Counted from the stretch's first letter, positions 56,701 through 64,000 are shown. The stretch is 64,000 bases of DNA from Anolis sagrei (GCF_037176765.1 NC_090034.1:8955875-9019874), one strand, 5' to 3'. Program-made: numbers and translations. Notes: generated from the letters alone by a model not told the origin.

Positions 56701-59700
56701 TGACGTTTCGCCTGCATCCATGGCAAGCATCCTCAGAGGTAGTGAGGATGCTTGCCATAGATGCAGGCGAAACGTCAGGAGAAATGCCTCTAGAACATGG
56801 CCCTATAGCCCGAAAAAACCTACAAGAACCTAGTGATTCCAGCCATGAAAGCCTTCGACAATACAGGTGGTAGGTGGTCAGTGGTTTGCTCTTCTCCACA
56901 CTTGCATGTCGTGGATTCCACTTTGTAACCCCATTTCTTGAGGTTGGCCCAGTCTTCTGTGTGCCCAGTGAGGAGTCTCTCATTTGGTATCAGCCATTGG
57001 TTGAGGTTCTGGGTTTGAGCCTGCCACTTTTGGACTCTCGCTTGCTGAGGATAATACAATAAATATAATAATATAATGCCCACATCCTTTGGATATGGAG
57101 TAACTTAGTTCAGAAGTCACTGATTTGTACAGCTCTTTTGGAAACTTAAATGCTGTTGTCTTTGGGGGGAAATTATGCAGTTTCTATTAGAAATTCAGCT
57201 GCAGAGAAAACATTCATATGGTGTTGCGTGGAACAATTTGCATCCTTGTGATGGATCCTTGTGTAGATGCAGAGTTTAGCTTTGAATCTTGCTCTTTGCA
57301 TGCCAACTTGAGGTTACCTCCTTAATTGGTGCCGACAGTAAGGGTGACAGATGAGAGCGCAAAGCATTGGCTTCGCCTTTGTTCTGAAACGACGTCTTCA
57401 AAGGTCTGATTATGAGTTTGTGCTCCTTTGCGCTCATCGGCAGTTTTTGATCAGAGGCAGTTGGTTGTCTCTGGCACCCAGTTTGGCGTTCCAGTGGTGT
57501 ATTTGTGCATCCTTTCTCCTCAGACAATCACTGTGCTGAAAGGGAAGATATCACAGTTGCAGTGGAACTTACTGGATCAGGAGTTACAAATGAAGAACTG
57601 TGAATCGCAGAAGCAGGAACTGACGGAACAGCTGGATGTACTACACAAGTGAGTAGGGGATTAACCAGGCTGCCAGGAAATAAAACCTTTAGTTCTTGGC
57701 AGCTGGTGTCACTCAGGGAAAAAAATAAAGTTTCAACAGCTTTTGATTTTTGCAGTTCAAAGGGTTGCTTTGATCAGGACGTATAGTGCTGAAAATGTGA
57801 TGCATTGAAAACAAAATAAAAAAGTAGGAAATGGAAATTACTTTAAAGGAAGGGAAATATTCTAATTGCAAAAATCTTCCCCAACTTCTCTGCTGTAAGG
57901 AATTGGAATCCATATTTATTGGTGGTGCTGAGCAAGGCTAGTTCAAGGGGAACACATGCTTTCTTCTTTTATCCTTCTGTCTTGCTTCTCATGTTTTTGT
58001 TTACCAGAAATGCTGATGGTTTATTATTTCTCAGTTCTTGTGGGTTTTTTCGGGCTATATGGCCATGTTCTAGAGGCATTTCTCCTGACGTTTCGCCTGC
58101 ATCTATGGCAAGCATCCTCAGAGGTGAGGTCTGCTGGAACTGGAAAAAAAAGAAACCATGAAAATGAACAAAATCTGGCTACCAGTATTAAAAAATTCTA
58201 AAATTGCAACAGCAAAAACAGCAGAGAGAAAAACAGGCAGGGACATCTAATCACCTTTCAAGAAGAGTTTGCTCCAGGCACAGTCAGCCCATTGTATGCT
58301 AATCAAGGTGGTCAGTTGAAAGATTCACACCTAGCCCAACTTACAAAAGCCCTTTGTCTCACCCTGGTCATTCCACAGATATATAAACCCCTCTTTTCCC
58401 AGTTCCAGCAGACCTCACCTCTGAGGATGCTTGCCACAGATGCAGGCGAAACGTCAGGAGAAATGCCTCTAGAACATGGCCATAAAGCCCGAAAAAACCC
58501 ACAAGAACTGAGTGATTCCAGCCATGAAAGCCTTCGACAATACGGTTTATTATTTATTTATTCGAACCTGTGACCTGTCGGTCTTCAGTCCTGCTGGCAC
58601 AGGAGTTTATCGAATCTGGGGAGAGGCGGATGAGCTCCCTCTATCAGCTCCAGCTCCTCATGCGGGGACATGAGAGAAGCCTCCCACAAGGATGATAAAA
58701 ACATCAAATCATCCGGGCGTCCCCTGGGCAACGTCCTTGCAGAGGGCCAATTCTCTCACATCAGAAGCGACTTGCAGTTTCTCAAGTCGCTCCTGACCCG
58801 ACAAAAATAAATAAATATTTATTTAAAACTTTTATATTCCGATCTTCTCTACCTCTACAGAGGGACTCAGACCGGCTGACAGCAAAAATTCAATGCTAAT
58901 ACTAAAAATCTAAAACATAATACATCCACAATAAATTACCAAATACATATAGGATAAATTACATAAAAGCTGTTTGCTAAGATAAAATCGTGTCCAATTC
59001 AGTCCGTATATTCAGTCCATATATTGTGATTTAGACCAGGCATGGGCAAAGTTGGGCTCTCCCTCCAGGTGTTTTGGACTTCCACAATTCCTAACAGCCT
59101 CAGGCCCCTTCCTTTTTTTCCTCAGCCACTTAAGCGGCTGAGGGGAAAAAGGAAAGGACCTGAGGTTGTTAGGAATTGTGGGAGTTAAAGCCCAAAACAC
59201 CTGGAGGGAGGGCCCTACTTTGCCCATGCCTGGTTTAGACTGTGGATAGCTGCATCTCCACAAAATGTAACATCCCACCCCCTCAGGCCCCAGAACACCT
59301 GTATAGGATGTAGGTGGATGTTTGCCTGGTTTTCAAGCCACTTGATCAGTGGTTCTCAACCTGGGGTCCCCAGATGTTTTGACCTTCAACTCCCAGGAAT
59401 CCTAACAGCTGGTAAACTGGGTGGGATTTCTGGGAGTTGTAGGCCAAAAACATCTGGGGACCCCAGGTTGAGAACCACAATTCTTGATGAACCATTTTAG
59501 ACCTAAATGAGGTCCTTTCTCACTACAGGAAGTGCAGGGGAGTGAGTTGACCTTTTGCAGGAAAAACATTTGACACTGGAATACACTCAGTACTACATAG
59601 ATATGCGCACTAAATTTGTTCCTACTTTTTTGTTGTTATGTTGATTCGAAAGCACGAAATAGGAAGCCCCCTCCCCACACAAAAATCTGCTCGACACGAA

Positions 59701-60318
59701 AGCTTGCCTGCAGCCTGCTTTCGTGTGCACCCAAACTTGCCTCCTTGGCTTGGAAAGAGAGTGCGTGTGTGGTGGGGCATTCAGGCAGGCAGCCAGGCCC
59801 GGACCTCGGCTGCAGGCATGTTTCAAGCCTGCCTGAACATCCCGCTACACATGCACTCTCGTAGAGTGAGGTGGCAGGATGGAGTTTTCAAGCAGGTTTG
59901 GAGGGGGGCTGCAACTGAGCGGCTCTTACTCTAGAGTAAGAGGTGCACGGCAGCAGGCATTGGCAGGCGTGCACACTTTCTGGGCCTGCCTGCATGTCTC
60001 ACCATGCACACACTCTCTTTCCAAAGCAAGGAGGCAAGTGTGGCAGGCCATGCGCTGTGGGGCATGCAGAAAGGCCCAGAGCGGGCCTGTAGCTGAATGC
60101 CTCTTACTCTAGAGTAAGAGGCACTTGGCTGCAGAGACTGGCAGGCACATGCCCTACCACACATGTACTCTTGGAGAGTATTGAGTGGTGTGTGTGGTGG
60201 GGCATGCAGAAAGGCCCAAAGCGGGCCTGTACCTGAGCGCCTCTTACTCTAGAGTAAGAGGTGCTTGGCTGCAAGCACTGGCTGGCATGTTCTTTCTGGG
60301 CCTGCCTGCATGCCCCAC

Positions 60319-60357
<39 letters not shown>

Positions 60358-62984
60358 TCCAAGAAGATTGCGTGTGTGGCAGGGTGTGCAGACAGACCTG
60401 GAAAGCACATCCTTGCCACTGCCTACAGCTAGGTGTCTCTTACTCTAGAGCAGAAACAGCAGGCATCAGGTAAGAAGAATGCACACCAGAAAGGGGAGCC
60501 AGTGGGTGGAAACCCCCCTCCCCTCATAATGGTCCGATTTTTGGGGTCCCAAAATGAAAGAACAGAATACAACCCTCCCAATTTCGGGAGGCTTACAAAA
60601 AAAAATAAATCTGTGCTTCCATCAAAAGCCAAAACACTAAAAGGGACAAGGTTTTCCCCGAATGCACATGACTAGTACTACACAAATAGCCCTGAGGCGA
60701 GCCCCTGGTGGCGCAGTGGGTTAAAGCACTGTGCCAACAGGACTGAAGACCGACAGGTCGCAGGTTCGAATCCAGGGAGAGGCGGATGAGCTCCCTCTAT
60801 CAGCTCCAGCTCCTCATGCGGGGACAAGAGAGAAGCCTCCCACAAGGATGATAAAACATCAAAAATTATCCAGGCGTCCCCTGGGCAACGTCCTTGCAGA
60901 CAGCCAATTCTCTCACAACAGGAGCGGTTGCTCCTGACATGACCAAAAAAAAAATGCCCTGGGGCTGCATATGGCCCATGAGCCATATGAATCGTATGAT
61001 AGTTGCACTTTTTATCTTTCTTAGCAGTGCAATGCAGCCAAATTAAAAGTGTTAAGATTTTGGGAGTTATGCTAATGAAGCACACCAACACACTTCCAGT
61101 CAGAACTTATCTCTTGTTTGGTACATGATAAATACAATTTTAGGTGTATGCAAGATTCTAGTGCGGAACATCTACTTAAATTAAAATGTCACTATGGGAA
61201 ATAATCCCGGGAACCATTAAACATTGTGTGAATGATACTTTTGTTCGGTATATAGAAGTGTTCTGCCACTGATAAATAACAGATAAAAATATATGTAAGT
61301 TGTTGAAACATGCAAGGGTGTCAAGCAAGGCTGCATTCTGGCCCCTTTGCTGTTCAACTTCTATATAAACTCCATAGTGGACCAGCTTCAAAACATGGAC
61401 TTCCACCCCCCAAAGCTGGCGGGAAGACACATCTCCATCCTGCTTTATGCAGATGATGCTGCTGTACTCTCTAGAACACCCATTGGGCTCAAAAGAGCTT
61501 TGAGAGCATTAATACAACATTGCAACACAGATAAGCTCCAACTCAACTACAATAAAACTAAAATCATGGCTTTTGCTAATAGGCCCAGGACTTACTCTTG
61601 GAGCATAGATGGTCATAAAATTGAACAAGTTACATCCTTCAAATATCTAGGTGTAGTTTTCCAATCTAATGGTAGCAGAAGAGCTCATGGGGATCAGGTA
61701 TCCAACACCGTGCAGGGGAGCTCAATTGCCATTCTTAAATATCTTAGGACAAGAGGGGGCCACTTCACACCAGCAGCGCTCAAGCTGTTTGAAGCCAAGT
61801 CATTAGCCCAACTCTTGTATGGGGCTCAGCTGGGTCCCTTCCCCAGTTTTGCCCCATTAGAGGTGGTCCAGTCCAAGTTTCTGAGATCGGCCATGCAGGT
61901 ACCTAAATGCGTTTCTAATGCCACCCTGCGACTAGAGACGGGTTTTATGAGAGTGGAGGCCAGGGTGTGGGTGGCCATACTCAACCTCTGGCTCAGACTG
62001 TCCCGTGCACCCCTTGGCCTTGCCCCACTAACCATGGAGGATGACTTCCAATCCACATGGAAGCAGGCGGTAGCATCCAAAATCTCCTCGTTGGGATTCT
62101 CTCCAGGTCTACTATTAGCTATGGATTACAATCAAGCCAAAGCACTTATTAAACAACGTATCACAGACACAGAGCGCCAACTAGATCTGGCCTCGGCTCC
62201 AAGCTTCCTTATCAGTGAAGACAGCAGATACCTTGCCTCCCCTATGGCATATTTAACATACTTAGAGGTTCCTAATCATCGAAGGGCTTTCACCCTGGCC
62301 CGATGCCACGCTCTCCCATCAGCTGTACTCGAAGGCCGCTACCGGAAGATCCCTTTCCCAGAGAGGCTCTGCCCCTGTGACTTGGGTCATGTAGAAACAA
62401 TAGAACATGTGCTCCTTCAGGGCCCGTTCTACAGGGATATCCGTGCCAGGCTTATCTTACCTCTGATAGACAAGCACCCAGGCCATTCAGGACAATTTTA
62501 TACCTCCCTGCTACTTGCAGATACTAATTCAGCTACAACCTACAATGTCGCAAAGTTCTGTGCAGCAGCATACAAAATCCGCCAGGGAATGACTAGTTCC
62601 AAAAGTCAACTGTGTGTCCAGTAATCTTCTTCCCTGAATCTACAATTTGGTGATGGATCTGGGCATTGTATGTTTTTACCCTGTTCCCCCTTCTGCTCCC
62701 TCACCCATATTGTGTTTTTAGTAGTTATATTTATATTTTTAATGTACCAAATATGCCAGGTTTGTCTGGAAATGTGACACTATTTCCTGTGCTGGTCAAT
62801 GACCGAAATAAATATTTTGAACTTGAATATGTAAGTTGTGTGCTTGTGATTTGCAATGTGCTGATGCGTATAATAAATAGATATCATGTCTACATCCAAT
62901 AGAAAATGGCAAGAAGCCAGTCAGCAAATTCAGGCTCTACAAGCAAAGGAAGAGCAGGTGATTGAGATGGAGCAGAAAGTGAAG
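38268..62984 (+). CDS. MAD1L1: Mitotic arrest deficient 1-like 1, N-terminal third (gene continues right)
   Basis: MAD1L1 is a coiled-coil spindle-checkpoint protein. It recruits MAD2L1 to unattached kinetochores and sits at nuclear pores in interphase through its N-terminal region. Exons 43106-43259, 46539-46679, 52348-52527, 57524-57648 and 62903-62984 join in frame. The classical start is 43113 ([20 protein letters not shown]; human MEDLGENTMVLSTLRSLNNF), giving 225 residues here of about 718. The signature [16 protein letters not shown] is conserved. The sequence after residue ~45 is Lys/Glu/Gln-rich heptad coiled coil. If the predicted exon 1 (to 38284) is used, an in-frame upstream ATG at 38268 adds MAEAGGNL. 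The MAD2-binding region and C-terminal RWD fold lie outside the window. Introns are packed with repeats. Confidence 0.93.
38342..38524. mobile_element. Palindromic hAT-type element
   Basis: Perfect inverted arms 38369-38437 and 38438-38506 (69 bp each, no spacer) centred on CGGCCGCTTAAGCGGCCG; outer part is the CAGGCATGGGC-family pattern. Lies in MAD1L1 intron 1 if exon 1 is right. Confidence 0.85.
38660..39492 (-). mobile_element. CR1 LINE 3' part
   Basis: Open 235-codon minus frame [20 protein letters not shown] to [15 protein letters not shown]. Confidence 0.92.
40109..40254 (+). mobile_element. BovB LINE 3' tip
   Basis: GATGGATGGCATCCTTGAAG to (CAA)n; target duplication ACAACCAAAG. Confidence 0.82.
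40858..41612 (-). mobile_element. L2 LINE 3' part
   Basis: 110-codon minus frame [17 protein letters not shown] to TWLFEQEFD plus 3' UTR. Confidence 0.88.
41630..41735. repeat. (GATA)n microsatellite
   Basis: TAGATAGATA run flanked by CACACACA. Confidence 0.85.
42005..42265 (+). mobile_element. Two CR1-like 3' tips
   Basis: GGGGGTTGGACTAGATGCCC and a second GGGTTGGGCTAGATGCCC, in tandem. Confidence 0.65.
42262..42794 (+). mobile_element. Mariner-type DNA transposon, decayed and deleted
   Basis: Pieces read [45 protein letters not shown], then SVDFRKL and YVEK. These are N- and C-terminal parts of a mariner transposase with most of the catalytic core missing and several stops. Confidence 0.78.
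42795..43105. other. MAD1L1 intron before the start-codon exon
   Basis: No element recognised. Confidence 0.4.
43106..43259 (+). CDS. MAD1L1: MAD1L1 exon with the classical start codon
   Basis: Acceptor ..tttgcag; ATG at 43113; 49 codons to AAA; donor GTAAGA at 43260 (phase 0). Seven bases (AAATCTG) precede the ATG; they are in frame with the upstream ATG if exon 1 ends at 38284. Confidence 0.93.
44104..44256 (+). mobile_element. Sauria SINE 3' fragment
   Basis: CGGCGCTCCATGCAGTCATG to CTTAATGTCAGGGG and CCTTTACTTTACCT, the BovB-mobilised Sauria SINE end. Confidence 0.85.
44640..44990 (+). mobile_element. BovB LINE 3' end
   Basis: AGTGCCTTGGACTGCGAGAA to GAATGAACAACAAC; C-terminal ORF pattern as at 55993. 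Confidence 0.88.
45021..45620 (+). repeat. Irregular tandem repeat (GGTGGAGGAAACACA)
   Basis: Three copies of AGAAACACTGGGATG..GGTGGAGGAAACACA at about 45026, 45138 and 45439; the last two share ~200 bp. Confidence 0.7.
45748..45872 (+). mobile_element. Sauria SINE 3' fragment
   Basis: ACGGCGCTCCATGCAGTCAT to GACTACCATTACCTTTTT. Confidence 0.82.
45873..46538. other. MAD1L1 intron, no recognised element
   Basis: Nothing assigned. Confidence 0.4.
46539..46679 (+). CDS. MAD1L1: MAD1L1 coding exon
   Basis: 47 codons, phase 0 on both sides (..ggtcag acceptor, GTGAGT donor). [10 protein letters not shown] through [18 protein letters not shown] to NARNFQ; coiled coil, closely like human. Confidence 0.94.
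46680..47165. other. MAD1L1 intron, no recognised element
   Basis: Nothing assigned. Confidence 0.4.
47170..47375 (-). mobile_element. L2-type 3' tail
   Basis: TTATTTATTTCTTTAAAACA, CTACCTCCGTAGAGGGACTC; same subfamily as 58811-59030. Confidence 0.7.
47533..47712 (+). mobile_element. tRNA-derived SINE (ACA-tail family)
   Basis: TAGTGGTTTGAGTGTTGGAC (A box), TTTGAATCTTCAC (B box relic), ends AAAGCACACAACAATG. Confidence 0.78.
47758..48000 (-). mobile_element. tRNA-derived SINE (gagcccc family)
   Basis: Reverse copy, GACTTGAGAAACTGCAAGTC to GTGCCACCAGGGACTCCT. Confidence 0.85.
48311..48469. mobile_element. Two-armed PLE insertion with TSD
   Basis: 159 bp; minus arm with the long end, plus arm with the short end; perfect 10-bp TSD TTATAGATAT (48301-48310, 48470-48479). 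Confidence 0.85.
48480..48841. other. MAD1L1 intron, no recognised element
   Basis: Nothing assigned. Confidence 0.4.
48850..49790 (+). mobile_element. SPIN-like hAT element with nested PLE
   Basis: TAGTGTTTCTCAACTTGGGG to GGTTGAGATCCACTG; perfect 8-bp TSD GCATATAT (48842-48849, 49791-49798). Confidence 0.9.
49215..49448. mobile_element. Two-armed PLE insertion with TSD
   Basis: 234 bp, near-perfect inverted arms of ~100 bp. TSD AATATTTTCCGTTG / AATATTTTCCATTG. The left arm carries the extra GTCGAAGGCTTTCATGG end. Confidence 0.92.
49800..50776. other. MAD1L1 intron, no recognised element
   Basis: About 1 kb with nothing assigned. Confidence 0.4.
50777..52012 (-). mobile_element. CR1 LINE 3' part split by L2
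   Basis: 3' tip 50777-50857, L2 tail 50858-51124, ORF part 51125-52012 with frameshifts. Confidence 0.88.
50858..51124 (-). mobile_element. L2-type 3' tail inside CR1
   Basis: TTTATTTACTTTACTTGTATACCGC to AATTGTAGTTCATTGC. Confidence 0.75.
52348..52527 (+). CDS. MAD1L1: MAD1L1 coding exon
   Basis: 60 codons, phase 0, after a (TTTC)n-rich pyrimidine tract and ctctag; donor [22 protein letters not shown] to [14 protein letters not shown]. Confidence 0.94.
52703..53213. mobile_element. Two tRNA-derived SINEs, head to head
   Basis: Minus copy 52703-52933 and plus copy 52934-53213 share their 5' ends at ACTGGGGGGAGCCCCCGG, making a ~230-bp inverted repeat just after a MAD1L1 exon. Confidence 0.85.
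53232..53334 (+). pseudogene. Duplicate fragment of MAD1L1 intron/exon (57459-57567)
   Basis: 53232-53330 is identical, base for base, to 57459-57557: 65 bp of intron with the acceptor plus the first 34 bases of the exon. The match continues for a few bases after skipping 6 nt (one CAG-bordered TTGCAG unit). It sits right after the tail of a tRNA-derived SINE. With the copied acceptor and the next GT (53336), a 39-nt in-frame exon ([13 protein letters not shown]) is conceivable. Confidence 0.9.
53450..53632 (+). mobile_element. L2-type 3' tail
   Basis: AATTGCCTTGAGTCGCCGAC, GAGAAAGGCGGTATAAAAAT and (AAAT)n. Confidence 0.72.
53640..54040 (+). mobile_element. L1 LINE 3' end
   Basis: Encodes [20 protein letters not shown] and [20 protein letters not shown], then a 3' UTR ending ATAAAAATATAAATAAAT. 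Confidence 0.78.
54226..54965 (-). mobile_element. CR1 LINE 3' part
   Basis: 165-codon minus frame [18 protein letters not shown] to [12 protein letters not shown], then 3' tip. Confidence 0.9.
54966..55298. other. MAD1L1 intron, no recognised element
   Basis: CTCTCTCTC-rich stretch near 55095; nothing else. Confidence 0.4.
55299..55871 (-). mobile_element. Helitron, non-autonomous
   Basis: Minus strand starts ATCTATATAAATAAAAATGT, ends CCACAGCAACGCATGG hairpin and GGGGACGGCTAGA; interior GGTGAACTACAA modules. Confidence 0.78.
55872..55992 (-). mobile_element. L2-type 3' tip
   Basis: TTATTTATTTACATTTATATG and CACCCCGAAGGGGACTCAG. Confidence 0.65.
55993..56353 (+). mobile_element. BovB LINE 3' end, open frame
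   Basis: 110-codon frame with LLTGGKD-type start, [38 protein letters not shown] and [13 protein letters not shown]: the BovB ORF2 C-terminus. Confidence 0.92.
56425..57055 (-). mobile_element. LINE C-terminal fragment split by PLE
   Basis: Second copy of the 14740-15410 family ([34 protein letters not shown]), interrupted at 56649-56871. Confidence 0.82.
56649..56871. mobile_element. Two-armed PLE insertion with TSD
   Basis: 223 bp; perfect 13-bp TSD AGGTGGTCAGTGG (56636-56648, 56872-56884); inverted arms of ~100 bp differing at one or two bases; the right arm has the long end. Confidence 0.93.
57056..57458. other. MAD1L1 intron, no recognised element
   Basis: Nothing assigned. Confidence 0.4.
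57524..57648 (+). CDS. MAD1L1: MAD1L1 coding exon
   Basis: Starts phase 0 at ACA ATC ACT ([20 protein letters not shown]) after ttctcctcag and ends phase 2 at a GTGAGT donor. Its first 34 bases and preceding intron are repeated exactly at 53232-53330. Confidence 0.95.
57649..58017. other. MAD1L1 intron, no recognised element
   Basis: Nothing assigned. Confidence 0.4.
58087..58121 (-). ncRNA. Hammerhead ribozyme core (PLE left arm)
   Basis: Minus strand CTGAGGA, GCTTGC/GCAGGC stem II, GAAAC, GTC, all consensus. Confidence 0.7.
58421..58455 (+). ncRNA. Hammerhead ribozyme core (PLE right arm)
   Basis: CTGAGGA, GCTTGC/GCAGGC stem II, GAAAC, GTC, all consensus; faces the left-arm core. Confidence 0.7.
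58558..58810 (+). mobile_element. tRNA-derived SINE with inverted 5' piece
   Basis: 58558-58609 is reverse-oriented SINE head; 58612-58810 is the plus body and tail. Confidence 0.78.
58811..59030 (-). mobile_element. L2-type 3' tail
   Basis: ATTTATTTAAAACTTTTATATT, CTCTACAGAGGGACTCAGAC. Confidence 0.7.
59038..59232. mobile_element. Palindromic hAT element (CAGGCATGGGC family)
   Basis: CAGGCATGGGCAAAG to TTTGCCCATGCCTG; near-TSD ATTTAGAC/GTTTAGAC; centre CACTTAAGCGGCTGAG, related to 38342-38524. Confidence 0.82.
59347..59477. mobile_element. Short hAT MITE
   Basis: CAGTGGTTCTCAACCTGGGG to CCCCAGGTTGAGAACCAC. Confidence 0.8.
59598..60674. mobile_element. hAT-like element with repeated internal palindromes
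   Basis: 1,077 bp; ends TAGATATGCGCA and TGCACATGACTA (imperfect 12-bp TIRs); perfect 8-bp TSD GTACTACA (59590-59597, 60675-60682). Inside are irregular tandem units with CTCTTACTCTAGAGTAAGAG and a (CA)n run near 60323-60354. Confidence 0.78.
59923..60450. repeat. Tandem units with a 20-bp perfect palindrome
   Basis: CTCTTACTCTAGAGTAAGAG at 59923-59942, 60101-60120 and 60241-60260, plus a 14-bp half at 60437-60450; spacings 178, 140 and 196 bp; GGGCCTGCCTGCATG and GGGGCATGCAGAAAGGCCC recur between. Confidence 0.88.
60699..60954 (+). mobile_element. tRNA-derived SINE
   Basis: GAGCCCCTGGTGGCGCAGTG, GGTTCGAATCC, A-rich tail. Confidence 0.9.
60955..61310. other. MAD1L1 intron, no recognised element
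   Basis: Nothing assigned. Confidence 0.4.
61316..62828 (+). mobile_element. 5'-truncated LINE with open RT C-terminal frame
   Basis: Open from [19 protein letters not shown] through [10 protein letters not shown] (RT catalytic) to [20 protein letters not shown] (zinc knuckle) and stop at 62624: over 425 codons with no break; the YADD box and Cys/His cluster are present. The 3' UTR ends AATAAATATTTTGAACTTG. Clade not settled (R4- or I-like are options). Confidence 0.85.
62903..62984 (+). CDS. MAD1L1: MAD1L1 coding exon
   Basis: Begins with the A completing Lys, then [18 protein letters not shown] to MEQKVK; donor GTGAGA. The acceptor (..acatccaatag) has a poor pyrimidine tract, and a LINE tail ends about 70 bp upstream. 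Confidence 0.9.
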
Positions 62985-63154
62985 GTGAGAATCTTTTATT
63001 CGTCTAATGATTTGCTGATTCTCTGTCTGCTTCAATGTCATCTCACTTGGATCAATCCTTGTCCCTGAGCTGTCAGGTGTCAGTCCTTCATTAGGTTCTA
63101 GGAAAGAAAGAAATAATTGTAAACAATGGGCCTAAATATGGCGCCAATCCATAG

Positions 63155-63484
63155 CTAAAGGTAAAGGTTTCCCCTTGGCATTAAGTCTAGTCAAGTGCAA
63201 CACTGGGGGTTGGTGCTCATCTCCATTTCTAAGCCGAAGAACCAGCATTGTCCGTAGACACCTCCAAGGTCATGTGGCCAGCATGACTGCATGGAGTGCT
63301 GTTACCTTCTCACCAAAGCAGTACCTATTGATCTATTCACATTTGCATGTTTTCAAACTGCTAGGTTGGTAGAAACTGAGATTAACAGCAGGAGCTCACC
63401 CCATCTTGCAGATTCGAACTGCTGACCTTCCAGTCAGTAAGTTCTGCAGTTTAGCAGTTTAACCCCTCTGCGCCAGTGCAGCCC
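63155..63484 (-). mobile_element. Sauria SINE, near full length
   Basis: Reverse of the BovB-type end (AAAGGTTTCCCCTTGGCATT) through GCATGACTGCATGGAGTGC to a tRNA head with CAGATTCGAACTGC (B box) and TCTGCGCCAGTGCAGCCCC. Confidence 0.9.
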
Positions 63485-63792
63485 CATGGCACACAGTAAA
63501 TCCTTGGCACACTGTAAAATAAAATCATTGCTAGCCCACTACCTTTGGCAGCCTGGAAAGAACTGCTGTAGCAGACTGATTTTAGAACCATGCTAGCCTC
63601 CTCTTCCACCTTGCGATTGAAAAATAAATTCAAAAAGAACATCAAAGTTATGTAAAGTATTTTTATTTTTCTATTGTCCATTTTCTGTTGTGTTGAATTA
63701 TTCATGGACACATCTTCTAGACCACATGTGTCAAACTCAAAGCTCACTGGCCAAATCTGGCATGCCATGTCATTTTATGTGGCTGTATAGAT

Positions 63793-63931
63793 CAGGTACG
63801 GGCAAAGTTCGGCCCTCCAGGTGTTTTGGACTTCAACCCCCACAATTCCTAACAGCCTACCCAGCTGTTAGGAATTGTGGGAATTGAAGTCCAAAACACC
63901 TGGAGGCCCAAGTTTGCCCATGCCTGGTTTA
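63793..63931. mobile_element. Palindromic hAT MITE (CAGGCATGGGC family)
   Basis: CAGGTACGGGCAAAG to TTTGCCCATGCCTG; near-TSD GTATAGAT/GTTTAGAT. Confidence 0.83.
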
Positions 63932-64000
63932 GATGCTGGACTACAACTGTTGTATTCCTCATCATTGGACATCTTGACTGGAGCCAATGGGAGTTGGGAT

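Larger units (their letters stand above)
58030..58543. mobile_element. Two-armed PLE insertion with TSD and two hammerhead cores
   Basis: 514 bp; 12-bp TSD GGTTTATTATTT (58018-58029, 58544-58555). Short minus arm 58030-58140; long plus arm with the 3' body and the ..TTCGACAATAC end. Confidence 0.93.

Noticed and set aside
61347-62624. 425-codon frame as a host gene
   Set aside because: YADD box and CPC..H..H knuckle identify a non-LTR reverse transcriptase.

Overview
The window is nuclear DNA of a squamate reptile, probably an iguanian lizard. Two lines of evidence agree. (1) The host genes are spliced vertebrate genes in the order SNX8, NUDT1, MRM2, MAD1L1, which is the human 7p22 block read from the other end. 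(2) The repeats form a squamate mixture: Sauria SINEs, BovB, CR1, L2, L1 and R4-like LINEs, Penelope-like elements (PLEs), SPIN-like hATs and Helitrons.

Layout. 1-3.6 kb: the last two coding exons of SNX8 (+). 3.6-15.7 kb: the tail-to-tail SNX8/NUDT1 interval, holding nested PLE/SINE/LINE insertions, a 1.1-kb pyrimidine tract and an unassigned 3'-UTR-like stretch. 15.7-19.65 kb: complete NUDT1 (-), three coding exons, 156 aa. 19.65-19.79 kb: a 133-bp divergent promoter shared by NUDT1 and MRM2. 19.79-30.66 kb: complete MRM2 (+), three exons, 241 aa. 30.7-38.1 kb: repeats, including an apparently full-length LINE (33.2-37.1 kb, minus) with an open reading frame of more than 1,000 codons. 38.1-64 kb: MAD1L1 (+), with a predicted CpG promoter and first exon at 38.1-38.28 kb, then five coding exons. 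The gene runs off the right edge.

The host proteins have separate jobs: endosomal sorting (SNX8), nucleotide-pool sanitation (NUDT1), mitochondrial rRNA 2'-O-methylation (MRM2) and the spindle checkpoint (MAD1L1). Only NUDT1 and MRM2 share an obvious regulatory region. All exon borders were read from splice consensus, frame continuity and remembered human protein sequences; no alignment was run.

The most unusual signals are: small PLE insertions in which both ends are the element's 3' end, carrying facing hammerhead-ribozyme cores and a consistent asymmetry between the arms; an intact LINE whose 5' end can be folded with the P1/P3 order of an HDV-like ribozyme; an exact 99-bp second copy of the start of a MAD1L1 exon 4.2 kb upstream of the real one; a 138-bp perfect palindrome just inside MAD1L1 intron 1; and a hAT element built around repeated 20-bp palindromes.
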